DNA of 64,000 bases from Nemophila menziesii (GCA_029959085.1 JARWIR010000002.1:32761733-32825732), one strand, 5' to 3'. Counted from the first letter of the stretch, positions 25,114-37,337 are shown. Translations and numbers: made by a program. Notes: a model not told the origin generated them from the sequence alone.

Positions 25114-25401
25114 CAGTTATAAATCTAGCTCAAAATAGTTAAAAGGAATTCCCAAATAACATTAAAATAACCAAATAGTAATCTAGGGTTTATACAGAAT
25201 GCAAACCCAAGCTATAGGATGATTAGGTCATGACTACAGATATACAACTAAAGATTACAGTTATAAATCCATCTCAAATCAGTTAAAAGGAATTCCCAAA
25301 TAACATTAAAATAACCAAATAGTAATCTAGGGTTTATACAGAATGCAAACCCAAGCTATAGGATGATTAGGTCATGACTACAGATATACAACTAAAGATT
25401 A
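25114..25401. repeat. Direct tandem duplication, 2 x 144 bp, inside LTR C
   Basis: 25,114-25,257 is repeated at 25,258-25,401. The copies differ only over a few bases near their starts (CTAGCTCAAAATAG versus CCATCTCAAATCAG) and look identical after that. Confidence 0.95.
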
Positions 25402-25592
25402 CAAAGACTAGAAACATAGTTAAGTTAAGAATCTTGTATAGTTTACCTAATGGTCGATGGAATGACACAAAAGTGTTGTTATGATGCTCCAACTTTTGTT
25501 GTCTTCCTCCTCGGTCGACTTGCTCTCCTCTTTGGCAAAAATTATGAATTAAACTAGAAAAAGACTAGCAAGGACATGTATATAATGTCAAA

Positions 25593-25715
<123 letters not shown>

Positions 25716-26262
25716 TATGGGTTGTGTGATAAGTTTAAGTGACCTACTCCAACCCAAACACGTTTTCCTTTAAGAGTGGACCGGTTCGAGTCACGCCAGC
25801 AGCACAATTAATAACTTACTCGTTATAGATACAAATCACAAACCGTCAGAGGACACACGTTCCTAACTCATATTACTTACTATATATAATAGAAATACTA
25901 AAAATTCTTTGTCAAACTCACGTGGAATCGAAAACAATTCACTTCCTAAATCTGGCCGAGAACTCTTGCACTATCTAAAAACAGCTTCTTGGTCCTTTAA
26001 CTCTTTCTTTCCAATTTGATCTTCTTTCCTTGACTTATTTTTCTTTATTTGGAATCTAATAACATCCTTATACCTAAGATCTTCACAATTAACACACATG
26101 TTATACCTAAAAATCTCTAAAAGTAACAAATCTTCAAAACTAGACAACAAACGAGAATATATCAAATAATGGGAGAAAATCCCTCATCTAAGAACATAAT
26201 GAAACTAAAATGATGTCTCATGACTAGATTATTCTGTCACAAAATACGAAAACATCAATAAG

Positions 26263-26655
26263 TCTACTCACTTTATTTTTTTAACTCTATAATCTTTTCT
26301 AAGGTTTAATCGAGGATGTGTGGTGACTTGAGAAGTCTAACCATAACATATTTTTTACTCAATAACGTATACTGAGATTTATCGAGGATGTGTGGTGATT
26401 TGAGAAGACTAACCATTTCATATTTTTGACTCGATAACCTTTCTTGAGATATAGTCGAGGATTGAGAAGTCTAAACATTTTTTTTTAACTCACTAACCTT
26501 TCCAGGGGTTTAATAGAGGATACATGGTTATTTGTTTTTTTTACTCGATAATCTTACTTGAGGTTTAATCGATGAAGTGCGGTTATTTGAGAAGTCTAAT
26601 CATTTCATATGTTTGACTCAACAATCTTACATGAGGTTTGATCGAGAATTTTTTC
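26263..26655. repeat. Satellite array, ~72-bp unit (right part)
   Basis: The units match those at 12,480-13,482: GGTTTAATCGAGGATGTG, TGGTGACTTGAGAAGTCTAA, then ACTCGATAACC. Anchors lie near 26,284, 26,356, 26,428, 26,487, 26,541 and 26,614, with two units shortened. It is the continuation of the left array beyond LTR C. Confidence 0.9.
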
Positions 26656-27671
26656 GTTTGTTATAACCATGTCTATACAATTTGGTGCTGAATTAGAATA
26701 TTTATGTCCACGACTATATTTTAAAACTGGTAAGAAGTATAATAATTACATATTAATATACTACATAATTATTGTGAATCTAACTTTCTAACGGTAAAAA
26801 AATCATACTAGTGTAAGTTATGTTACTTACATGTCAACTAATTCATTAGAGAACCCTTTAGTACGAGAAAAAAAGAAGTAGATTATATTTGGTTATAGGT
26901 TCATCTTACAGAGTAAATTTAGGCATACCTTGGTCAATGCATTATGCATTACGGACACCTCAAATTTAGACCTTGCGCTCTAGATCATTCTTTGCCGTGA
27001 TTTCTCTACATGGTATATGATAATTGCTTTAGTGTTTGAAGCCATCTTAAAAGATAGTTGATTTTGTTGCAATTGATATTAGGTGTCTGTAAATCTTACT
27101 GATTTGTTGGGGAATATATCATTGTTATTTTACAAGTACTTCTTCCACCCCTTAGTATCGGAGAGGCATCCATGTTTACTACTATTACAGTGTCTTCTTT
27201 GGTTATCCTTGGGTCTAAAACTAGTTGTGGGACAATTTTACACATCATAATTCTACAGAAAATAGAGGTTGTTCCATCCTCCTACTTTTCTTCAATTGCT
27301 TGATTTTCCTTGTTTATTTTATATTGATCATATGTGGTATCTTAATGGGTGAAAAGCTTATCCTTTCCCATGGACGATGCCAATCTGATTGAACAAAAAC
27401 TACCATATAAAAAAATAATGGGAATTATATTGAGAATTAACGGAAAAAGGGTATAAAAGATATATTCTTTATTATATAGTGTGCGTCTTAAAAAAAGATT
27501 TTGACCGTACATTCTTTGGTTTTTAATTATCAATCTATTTATAATAATAATCTTCTATCCCGACGGTTTATGCTAATGCTTATGCTTCGTTCGTCATTGT
27601 TTGGAACTAACCACCACCTGTTATACCCATGTAAATGTAGTATCCATCTATATGGGTTTAATTTTACCTTT
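26656..27671. other. Unassigned AT-rich sequence, left flank of element D
   Basis: No convincing gene, LTR end or repeat is seen in about 1 kb. A minus-strand ATG near 27,038 opens only a short frame. Before D inserted, this continued directly into 35,764-36,447. Confidence 0.5.
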
Positions 27672-27676
27672 GTATA

Positions 27677-29168
27677 TGATGTCTCCCCATTTGTGATGAT
27701 TTAATCCTAGTTGGAGACATCATTTTAGGTGTATTTATTAGAGTATAGGTCGATTGTATCATGATTTAGTACACTTTCCTATTTTGTGTCTTGAATTAAT
27801 TATTTATTATTTTTAGAGCATATCGGGTTTAATTATTTATTTAGTGTGAAGCTTTAAAGATATATGGTAATTAATTAGAGTCCAAGTTAATTCTAAGAGT
27901 TAAAGGAAAGAAGATAATAATGGAAATTGAAGATAAGGAAACAAAAGCTAAAAATATGAAAAAGAAAAAACTACCATAAATCTGAATTTCACCACCCATG
28001 ACCACAAATCAGCTTGTATCTCAGAATCGGTGTGGAAGAACGATCAAGAGAAAAGTTAAAGATCATTCCGAGACGATGAATTTCGACTACTCATACGCGT
28101 CAAACGGATAAGTATTGAAACTGTTAGGACCAAAACAAAAACGGGGCTGATTTCATATTTTAGGGTTACAAATTTGAGTTGGGCTAGGAGTCCATTACTT
28201 ATCTTCTCCTTCAAGAAAACGAATTAGGTCTTCCTATACCCTATAAATACAGTCTCTTATCATTATAAAATCGTCCTTGGCCAAACCTTAGGTCAGGAAG
28301 AAGCTATAACACAAGAAGAGAAGTTTGGAAGGAGCTGTGCATCAATCATGTCTTCTTCAACCTTTAATTCTGTAATTCTTTTCTTTTCTTAGTATGAATT
28401 AAATAAATTTCGCTTGAATTTTAGTATATGTGTATGAACCCTAGTTTTGATTGACATCTATCTAATTCGGGAATTATATGTTTTAAATTGAATTTATGTT
28501 TTGATTTCTCTGTTTATGTGTTGGATTTATATTCTTTGTTCATTACGGTTGCAAATGTATTACCATCATAATAGTTAGATAACCATTGACAATAGTATAT
28601 TTAACTATACAATTAGGACATAACATCTAGAATAAGGTTTAGATCTGACAAATCAGCTTAACTAAATAGTCAATGGTTTAGTATATTGCTATTTAATCAA
28701 TTGCAGGAAAAGTTTACTTAGGTTTTTATTGACATAGGTAAACCCTATTTAAAACTACCTAGCGCAATTGAAACCAAACTATTGTAATACTACATGATTC
28801 ACCCTTACATGTTTAGAACGGCAAAACTAGTGGGGATTACTTGCTAATTACTCAGGCTAAACTATCATACTATTGTTCTTTGCTTATTTACTTTCATGTC
28901 TTTAATTTATTGGTTTAATTTTATTATTCAAAAACCATATAAAAATCTATCTTTCTCTTCTTTACTCTTGCGTATTATTATTCTAGCTCTCATATCTGCA
29001 CTTGATAATTTGCATAAGTTCTTCCTAACTTTCGTAGTCTCTAAGGAACAAATCTTCTTATCATTAAAACTTGCATACGTCCTGTAATACTTGCAGAGCC
29101 GTGCTCAGCCAAGGGTGTTTATTTGCACTTATTTATATTATTATTTTATCACACCTTAAGCGACACCA
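27677..29168 (+). repeat. Element D left LTR, inverted orientation (1,492 bp)
   Basis: It starts TGATGTCTCCCC at 27,677 and ends AGCGACACCA at 29,168. A TATA box CTATAAATAC is at 28,241-28,250. The first ten bases recur inverted as GGAGACATCA at 27,713-27,722. At 29,168 it joins ACTCAAAGTTG of the minus-strand internal region; other copies have AGACCCCCAACTCAAAG there, following a minus-oriented LTR. Confidence 0.93.
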
Positions 29169-30540
29169 ACTCAAAGTTGTATCGTCCCGATACAATAAAA
29201 GTAAAGAACAGTAGGGTAGTCAACCTGAAGAAGAAGTAGGAGGAGAATAAGAACAGAACATAATGAATGATCCTAGAGCATAAATATCTAAAAAGTCTCA
29301 TGTAGTAATTCTCAAGAAATAATGCACACGTATGCTTAATATACACATAATCAACAATCCATAAATTCAAATCAAAATTAATTTCGCAATGCCAAGAGGA
29401 GAGGTCTCAACTTAGTTCGTGCTAATGGCTATAGGTTGTTCATAGGTCCTAATATAGCATCCAATGGTCCACTCACCTACTACCTAATAGCTCAATTGTT
29501 TCTCCACCAAGCAGTTAAAAAAAATCCTAAGGTCTTTACGTGGCTTAGGGACGGTGTGGTATATTTGGATAAATGAAAAGCTCCTCACATTCCATCAACA
29601 AATTGCCCTAGAGCTTGAGTTTTCACTCGAAGATGTTCTCACTCAACCCAATTATTTATGCTTTTGATGTGCATCCCCAATAATCCCAAATAAAACCTTT
29701 TTCATGATGATATACAAATTCCACTTTGCCGGTCTGAATATATATTCTTTTCGTATCAATTTTTTCCTTTGTATAGCTATGACTCTCTTTTTGATGTTCG
29801 AGATATCACACTATTTTTTTTTCATATATATATTTTTTTTCTTTTCAAATCTAGCTCGTAGCTTCTTTTTCATTCACTATTACCCCGACAAAGGGTTACA
29901 ATAATAACTTTTTCATCATCAATAAAATCACAATTACAATTTCCAAACCCAAAGTTCCATAATGATGAAACCCACCACCCAAACTCAAGCTCTGAAAACG
30001 ACTTGTCTCAGGTTTTGCGATTCGAGTGCGGCTCATATAGATAAGTCCTACAACTAAAGGTATGGATTATAATGTGGTTAAATAAAAGGCTTTAGAAAGG
30101 CTCAAAGGGGCTAAGATGGAAAATAATAACAATAATCAAATAAAAAGGGTGAGAAGGTATAAAAAGGCTTCAAGTGACTTCAATATGAAAGAACTACCTT
30201 ATTCATTTTTCTAACTACCAGATTTTGTTACTTTTGCACTAATAGTTCATAGATAAGCGAGTTTTCAACTAATTTCAAACCTCACGTTCTACACACTAAA
30301 TAACTCTCCCTATGTTTCAACGTAACTTTTTAGCATTTCTCATTAACTTTTCTATCTTTTATTTCCTGTTTTCATACATGCATACTAAACATATTTATGA
30401 CATCTTTCAAAAACATACTACTCACTATCATTGACCTAATTAGATCATGCTCAAATAGGTACATTCAACATATTCTATGCCTAATTCAACCTAAAAAAAT
30501 TTAAATTTTATGCAAAAACAAAAGGGAAGATGAGGACAAC
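29169..30540 (-). other. Element D 3' noncoding region
   Basis: There is no coding frame. Sequence blocks recur in the same place in E, F, G, H and J: GTATCGTCCCGATACAATAAA next to the PPT, the GGGACGGT(A/G)TG segment (29,549), and the GGTGG-CCACC-type block with CCCAAACTCAAGC (29,972-29,992). Conservation across copies suggests a shared ancestral 3' leader, not a gene. Confidence 0.75.
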
Positions 30541-30544
30541 GAAT

Positions 30545-30584
30545 CCCCACCCCAACTCAAAAGTGAGTCGTGTCCCCATGACTC
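30545..30584 (-). promoter_or_regulatory. Conserved hairpin plus second PPT-like tract (D)
   Basis: The hairpin GAGTCGTGTCCCCATGACTC (30,565-30,584; one stem mismatch) adjoins CCCCACCCCAACTCAAAA, the complement of a TTTTGAGTTGGGGTGGGG purine tract. The same pair occurs in F, G and H about 1.4 kb before the true PPT. Confidence 0.6.
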
Positions 30585-30599
30585 GAAAAAGACTCAAGA

Positions 30600-31390
30600 A
30601 AGAAATAAAATTTAAAATTGGCACACATATTGCACATATATAAATGGTAAGGAAGAAAGAAAACATACTCTTCGAGGCTATTACCTCGCCTTATCGACAT
30701 CCAAGATAAGATTTGCTGGATTTTCTTTAATTTCTCACGGAGTGTTATGATATACTCCTTTTCTTCTTTTGAAAGTTGCATAATTACTCTCAAAACTTTA
30801 ATGATCCAAGCATTGTCAATATTTTTACTCATCTTAAAGTAACGTGTTTCTTCTTCACCCAAAATTATATTCGTTTTTTCGAACAAGAAACGTGATCATA
30901 GTAGGATATTGCATTAAATAACAACATGAGAGAGACCGAAAATCGCATCACCTCCTCATAGATCAACTGTGCCACATCTTCTTCTTCTCCTCTCAAAATA
31001 CAATTCAACAAAAAGAACGTCTTAACATTAACGTAGACCAACCCAATCTTTCCAAATCTTCATGAATCTTCTTGTATTCTCCTTTACCAACTTCTTCTTC
31101 AAATACTTTCTTATAAGCAAAAGGTAGTTCCTTTAATTGTTTCTTTGGAGAAGCTATCATGGCCATTGAAGCTTTCTCTTTTTCTTCGGGTGTAGGGTCT
31201 TTGATTTGTAGAGGTTGCGTTGTTTTCTTCACTAAAGATAGAACATTTTTGCCCACTGAATCAAACACAGCTAGCTGACCTCTCTTCTCTTGACCTGTTT
31301 CACCCTTTGTGTTGGAACTAGAACTTTTCTCACTTGATTTCTTCTCAATAAAATCCAATACCTTAATTTTCTTCATCTCCCTTACAATAG
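30600..31390 (-). pseudogene. Element D 3' ORF, internally deleted
   Basis: The N-terminal 123 codons are open (31,376-31,005). They include a Ser/Lys-rich start (FIEKKSSEKSSSSN), QPLQIKDPTPEEKEKAS and LKELPFAYKKVFEEEVG, matching H. After GWSTLMLRRSFC the reading jumps in other frames to DVAQLIYEEVMRFSVS and IDNAWIIKVLR (30,886-30,700), so about 110 residues present in H are missing. The family sits where Athila elements carry their 3' (env-position) ORF, but I see no signal peptide or membrane segment. Confidence 0.7.
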
Positions 31391-31861
31391 ATATTGTTTA
31401 TGTTCTCTTAATCATCTCAATTGACCCCCGACTCAAAGCTTTAACCACTCTTGAAATTTGAAACTCTTGATTATTGGTTGTACAAGCTTTATTTTGGTTA
31501 GGAAAGGTGTTTTAATGATGATTCTCTATATGGGTAAGATGGATTCTTCATGGATTGGTATCGATTTAAGGAATTGTAGGATGAATTTCTGAAATTTAAG
31601 CTTTTGATTCTTGAATTTAATGTGTTTTGGTATGATATGGATGGTCGAATCTTTCTTGTAATGATGTGGAGAAAGGTTTGGATGTGTTTTTATGGTGATT
31701 GGGTAATTTTTTGATGTTTAGGGAAGGTTTGATGAAGCTTTAATGGAGTTTGGAGAGGTTTGGAGAAAAAGGAGAAGTTTAAGGATTGAAAAATTCGGAC
31801 TAGAACTCACCTCCTCTTCTTTATAACATTAAAAACACAATTTTTTCTCTTTTTAGCGGTG

Positions 31862-32115
31862 TCGGGCGGTATACCGGCCGTAGAGCCTAGTATACCGGAG
31901 CTACTGTTCCTCCAGATTCATGCTTCGTCAAAATACCCGAGGCGTGCACACGTGGGCACGGGTTTTTGTTCTGGCCGGTATATCGGAGGTATGGCCCGGT
32001 ACACCGGAGCTGGCTTCCTTCGAAATTTCGACTTTCTGCCTTGAACACGTGACGACACCCGTGGGCTCGGGTTTTTCTGACCTGCGGTATACCGCCGGTA
32101 AGGCCCGGTACACGG
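31862..32115. promoter_or_regulatory. GC-rich CGGTAYACCG palindrome cluster (D)
   Basis: The cluster includes CGGTATACCG (31,867), CCGGTATATCGG (31,974), CGGTACACCGG (31,998) and GCGGTATACCGC (32,084-32,095), plus CACGTGGGCACGGG and CACCCGTGGGCTCGGG stems. It is much more GC-rich than the surrounding element and lies between the integrase C-terminal remnant and the 3' ORF. Confidence 0.75.
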
Positions 32116-32309
32116 CGGCAGGTCAGAATACTCCCAAAAAATTCTGTTTTTCCTCCCAAATTAATACCTGAACATCAAAAACACTAATACCTTTCTCAAA
32201 TATGAAATATCAACTAAAAATAACTAAACTAAAAATGAATTAAAAACCTAAAAACACAAAATTTGCGAAGTCTCCTGTATAGCACTTTTGTTTAACGTCT
32301 TTTAAAGTT

Positions 32310-34128
32310 AGACGCGTTACCTCGATTAAGAATGACGAAATTTGAACCCCTTTCCTCTAATTCCCACAAACTTCTCAGCTCTATTCTTCATAATCATGGA
32401 TGGTTCCATCCAAGAGTTCGTGGGTATAGGTTCGTCTGGTGGTAACTTGATAGTAGTACACTCCTCTGGTGATCCACTCATATCCTCAGTTTCAAATATT
32501 CGTTTGTTAGAAAGAACGTCCTTCATGAATTTCAGATAATTTGGCATTATTTTGAGAGCTTCTACAAATGGTATGTTAATCTTTATGTTGTTCACCATGT
32601 CAAGAACTTCTGGAAATTTTTTTCGTTGTTCTTGGTTTTGACACGTGATGTGAATGGTAGAGGAGGACGTGTGTTGGTTACCACTGGACTCTCTTTGTTT
32701 TCTGGTGTCTTCTCTGGGACACTCGTTTGTTTAATTACCTCTTCAACCTTGTCTTTAATTGTTTCTTCAAACACTTTTTCAGGAATAGAGGTTGGTTCTG
32801 GTTCTACTCTAGGTGGAGGTAATTGTTTTTCACTTCTTAATTCAACTACATGACAAGCATGATCTTCTGGAGCAATAGTTCCACTTAGGAGTTGCCCTTT
32901 TGGCCTAATTTGCATTGTAATCGCCATTTGTGATATATTATGCTCAAGATTCTTGATTACCTTTGACTGGGTTTGAATTCTTTGCTGGCTCATCTTCATA
33001 TTTTCTTCAACTAGTGTCATCATTGAAGCCATACTTGAATTCAAACTTGAAGGTTGCTTTTGTGTAGCTTGTTGCATTGAATATTGAGGTGGTTCTCAAT
33101 AAGCTTTATTATAAACTGGCGCTTCTTGATAGATTTCTTTGTAAATCAAAGCTTCTTGATAGATAGGTTGTGGTGGATGCTAAGATAGAGGTCGAGGTTG
33201 ATAATAAGTCTCTTGATTTCTGACCCAATTTTTATTTTGTGGGGGCTGATAATTAGCGTATCTTCCTTGAGGATGATAATAACCATTAGAATAATGGTTT
33301 CTTTAATGAGATACGAAGAAAATTGGGGCTATATTATTCAAGCAATTCTCCCACGAATGGTTTCTTGCTCCACAACCTGGACATAAAGGTAAAGTAGGTA
33401 CTAGATTCAACTAAGCTATTGTTCGTGCTTGTTCTCGTAATTCCTCAAGTTGTTAGTTTAACTCCTTGAGCCTTAGAGACTCTCTTCTTTTTTTTCTGAT
33501 TCAACCGGCCAACTTCTCTCGGTCTCAAGAACTTTCTCCATAATATTTTCGGCTTCTTCAGGATCTAATAACACAAAACCTTTATCTCATAACATATCTG
33601 CTCTTCTTCTGGACTCGTCATTAAGTCCTCAATAGAAAATGGTTAATGAATATTCTGGAGATGATATATGGCATGGACATCTCGCCTTCATCTCGTTAAA
33701 ACATAACCATGCTTCACCCAAACTTTCTCTGTCTTTCTGCATAAATTGTTCGAGCTCCAACATATCTTTTAATCTTCTACTAACCGGATAAAATTGGTCT
33801 AGGAATTTAGATTGAAGCTTGTCCCAATCTGGAATAACGTGAGGGCGTTGGGTATCGTACCAATCGCTTGCACTTCCAGTCAAAAAGAACTGAAAATAAT
33901 GTAATACATCCGCTCCTTTGTAACGCCTCTGCCAATATAAGTGTCACATATCTGCACATACCAGGCCGGATTTTTTTGTACAGCACCGCCAAATTGTCCA
34001 TGATTTGCAAACTAGGCTAACATCCCTGGATTTGGTATAAATTTAGTGGCTTGGATTTTTGGAGTGCGGATTCTCCTTGGTTGCACTCTATATGTGATTG
34101 GAAGATCAAGTTTCCTTGGGCTCGCCAT
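32310..34128 (-). pseudogene. Element D gag - protease N-end - integrase C-end, deleted pol
   Basis: The start is the ATG at 34,128 (MASPRK). The capsid part reads PGMLA, DTYIGRGVTKERM, then TGSASDWYDTQRPHV, LDQFYPVSRRLKDMLELEQFM and CPCHISSPEYSLTIFY. The C-terminal gag and linker (33,077-32,592) include AMMTLVEENMKMSQQR-like sequence and a Pro-rich stretch. The run-up to protease (INIPFVEALKIMPNYLKFMK) then passes within 20 residues of ECTTIKLPP into SWMEPSMIMKNRAEKFVGIR. That last part aligns with the SWMGPFIVTKVV integrase tail of H. Protease catalytic region, RT, RNase H and integrase core are gone. Confidence 0.75.
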
Positions 34129-34225
34129 CTGTAAAATCTGTAAAACAAAAACTAAAAATAAAAGCGTAAAATAGAACTAACTAAAATATAAGCACTAGAT
34201 AATTGTACAAGGACTAACGATGTAG

Positions 34226-34243
34226 TCCCCGGCAGTGGCGCCA
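34226..34243 (-). other. Primer binding site of element D (tRNA-Asp-like)
   Basis: Minus strand TGGCGCCACTGCCGGGGA, seven bases after the LTR end; 16 of 18 positions match the tRNA-Asp-type site used by Athila elements. It shows the right LTR is the true 5' LTR. Confidence 0.88.
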
Positions 34244-34249
34244 AAAACT

Positions 34250-35758
34250 TGGTGTCGCCTAAGGTGCGATAAAATAATAATATAAATAAGTGCAAATAAA
34301 CACCCTAGGCTGAGCACGGTTTCTGCAAGTATTACAGGATGTATGCAAGTTTTAATGATAAGAGGATTCGTTCCTCAGAGACTACGAAAGTTAGGAAGAA
34401 CTTATGCAAAATATCAAGTGCAGATATGAAAGCTAGAATAATAATACGTAAGAGTAAAGAAGAGAAAGATAGATTTTTATTTGGTTTTTGAATAATAAAA
34501 CTAAACTAATAAATTAAAGACAGGAAAGTAAATAAGCAAAGAACAATAGTATGATAGTTTAGCCTGAGTAATTAGCAAGTAATCTCCACTAGTTTTACCG
34601 TTCTAAACATGTAAGGGTGAATCATGTAGTATTTCAATAGTTTGGTTTCAATTGCGCTAGCTAGTTTTAAATAGGATTTACCTGTGTCAATAAGAACCTA
34701 AGCAAACTTTTCCTGTAATTGATTAAATAGCAATATACTAAACCATTGACTATCTAGTTAGGCTGATTTGTCAGATCTAAACTTTATTCTAGACGTTATG
34801 TGCTAATTCTATAGTTAAATATACCGTTGTCAATGGTTATCTAACTACTATGATGGTAATCCTATGCGTTTGCAACTGTAAAGAACACAGAATATAAATC
34901 CAACACATAAACAGAGAAATCAAAACATAAATTCAATTTAAAACATATAATTCCCGAATTAGATAGATGTCAATCAAAACTAGGGTTCATAAACATATGC
35001 TAAAACTCAAGCTAAATTTATTTAATTCATACTAAGAAAAGAATAGAAACGAATTACAGAATTAAAGGTTGAAGAAGACATGATTGATGCACAGCTCCTT
35101 CCAGACTTCTCTTCTTGTGTTATAGCTTCTTCCTAGCCTAAGGTTTGGCCAAGGATGATTTTCTAATGATAAGAGGCTCTATTTATATGGTATAGGAAGA
35201 CATAATTCGTTTTGTTGAAGGAGAAGGTAAGTAATGGACTCCTAGCCCAACTCAAATTCGTAACGCTAAAATATGGAATCAGCCCCGTTTTTGTTCTGGT
35301 CCTAATAGCTTCAATACTTATCCGTTTGACACGTATGAGTAGTCGAAATTCATTGTCTCGGAAAGACATTTAACTTTTCTCTTGACCGTACTTCCAAATT
35401 CCTCACCGATTCTGAGATACAAGTTGATTTGTGGTCGTGGGTGGTGAAATTCAGATTTATGGCAGTTTTTCCTTTTTCATATTTTTAGCTTTTGTTTCCT
35501 TATCTTCAATTTCCATGATTATCTTCTTTCCTTTAACTCTTAGGATTAACTTGGACTCTAATTAATTACCATATATCTTTAAAACTTCACACTAAATAAA
35601 TAATTAAACCCAATATGCTCTAAAAATTATAAATAATTAATTCAAGACACAAAATAGGAAAGTGTACTAAATCATGATAAAATCGACCTATAATCTAATA
35701 AATACACCTAAAATGATGTCTCCAACTAGGATTAAATCATCACAAATGGGAAACATCA
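34250..35758 (-). repeat. Element D 5' LTR (right, 1,509 bp)
   Basis: The minus strand runs from TGATGTTTCCC at 35,758 to GGCGACACCA at 34,250. A TATA-like CCATATAAATAG lies at 35,190-35,180. Its sequence matches the left LTR in reverse orientation along its whole length. GTATA follows at 35,759. Confidence 0.93.
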
Positions 35759-35763
35759 GTATA

Positions 35764-36447
35764 AAACCCCTCAAGGATGAGGTTCTATTGCCTACCTTTG
35801 GGTCTTTGAGACAATACGAGAACCATCTACCTTCAAGGCTTTATATCAGATTCTCTTTGCTTAAGTCGTAGGGATGTTTTATTGCTTTCACCCTCTCGAA
35901 AGTTTTAAACTACCCAACTCACATTATAACCTTATATTATTAATTTGTGTACATGAGGTTCATGGGGGTAAATTAGTTAAAAAGGAAAGAAAGAAATACA
36001 TTTGATGAGTTTCTGCAAAACTATCAAGGTTAAGTATTTTATGGTTACCTCAATCTTGAATATAATAAGCCATGAATTCCACATTTTAGCAATGCTTAAT
36101 CATGTGCACCTTCTTAAGAGAATCTCCATAACACCATTTCTGACAAGGAAGGAATATACCCCAAAATAATTAACTACTCTTAAACATCAAACATGTATAA
36201 GATAACGATACTTGATCTAGTGGTTAGAGTACTCTGTTGTGACTAAAACATCCTAGGAATGAATCTTATTCGAGATAGAATAGCCCCAAGTCAAAAATCA
36301 CTCTCAAATTTATTAAAAAATTTACATAAAACAAGTATCGTCCTAAAAAACGAATATAAGTTATGGAGGATGGATTTGACATCTACCTAAAACTAATCAA
36401 GCCAACCAACTAATAAAAGCATCAAATAATGTCTTTGTAGTAATATG
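35764..36447. other. Unassigned sequence, right flank of element D
   Basis: There is no coding frame of note. At 36,200-36,280 TGATCTAGTGGTTAGAGTAC resembles a tRNA-type A box, followed about 30 bases later by a weak B-box-like GAATCTTATTCGAG. A decayed tRNA-derived SINE is possible but not established. Confidence 0.35.
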
Positions 36448-37337
36448 TGGTGGTCCAGTAGGTGTTATAAAATAATCAATGTAAAAATATCAACACCTCG
36501 AAAACTACGATTAACTCTCCGCAAGTGTATGGGTCGTTACAAGTAATAATAAGTAAATAAAGTTTGTTCCTTAGGGATTCAAGTAGTTATTTCGATTCGT
36601 GATCGATATTAGAGTAGATAGTTTTAAATGTTTAGATTATAAGATGGAAATAATAAGTTGTTGTTTTTTTCTACAAATAATATAAATAATTATGCAAGGA
36701 AGATAATAGCTTAAGACTTCTAGTATGCACCCGATCCTGTTAATTTAATTGTTCTATTAATAAATTGGTTGTTCTTATTATTCGGAATTATAAACTGTCT
36801 CTAACTCCCTTAAGGGTCAAATAAGAGAGCTCTTATACTCAAATTCTGATTAAACAAACGTAACCCTAGCGGCTACTTGGCTAGTCAAGACCTGACGGCT
36901 CACTACCGCACACCAAGCGCGTATACACTAATCCGTAATTGGACCCCCCCTCCCCTTTAGAATGCAAGATCAATTACTTAGGCTAATTATTATTATTTGG
37001 CCAAGATAATATTAGTAATTAAATCAAGATGTATAACCAATAGATGCAAAACACAATTTAATTAAATGTAAGCTCAACTGCAAGAGAACAAATTAAATAC
37101 CAAAGACTGGGTTTGTAAAATAACAATCTTAAGCAATTTAGAAACAGTTCATACCGAACCTTGGAATAAATAGCCAAAAAATAAATTGAAAAAATTGTTT
37201 CTAATACTATTACCCAAAGAATAGAGATGGAGAAGTGTCGAATTGACGCGGTGAAACTTCACCTCTTGATTCTCCCTCCTCTGGATACTCCTAGTCGCTT
37301 CGGTGATAAATTCTTGATGAAAAGTAAGCTCTGGCGG
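36448..37337 (-). repeat. Element E LTR fragment (R-U5 only)
   Basis: The minus strand ends TGGACCACCA at about 36,448. It carries AACGACCCATACACTTGCGG (36,519-36,538 region), which also occurs in LTR K near 60,840, so E and K are related LTRs. The U3 and promoter are absent: at about 37,338 the sequence passes directly into the internal region. The left boundary is uncertain by a few bases and no TSD is seen. Confidence 0.65.

Larger units (their letters stand above)
27672..35763 (-). mobile_element. Element D: non-autonomous Athila element with inverted LTRs
   Basis: The element occupies 27,677-35,758 (8.1 kb) between perfect GTATA duplications (27,672-27,676 and 35,759-35,763). The right LTR (34,250-35,758), primer site, gag and 3' region are all minus-strand. 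The left LTR (27,677-29,168) is plus-strand, so both outer ends are the U3 end TGATG. The two LTRs are visibly sisters (my estimate is about 94% identity over the stretches compared). RT, RNase H, the integrase core and most of protease are absent. Everything is decayed by stops. Confidence 0.9.

Noticed and set aside
27677..29168. Left LTR of D as a separate solo LTR inserted next to D
   Set aside because: It shares no TSD of its own; the only matching 5-bp duplication spans the whole of D, and the LTR is a sister of the right LTR.
31859..32171. Protein-coding reading of the palindrome cluster on both strands
   Set aside because: Several frames are open only because the segment is GC-rich; repeated Arg-Tyr-Thr or Val-Tyr-Arg words follow from the palindromes and differ in frame between copies.
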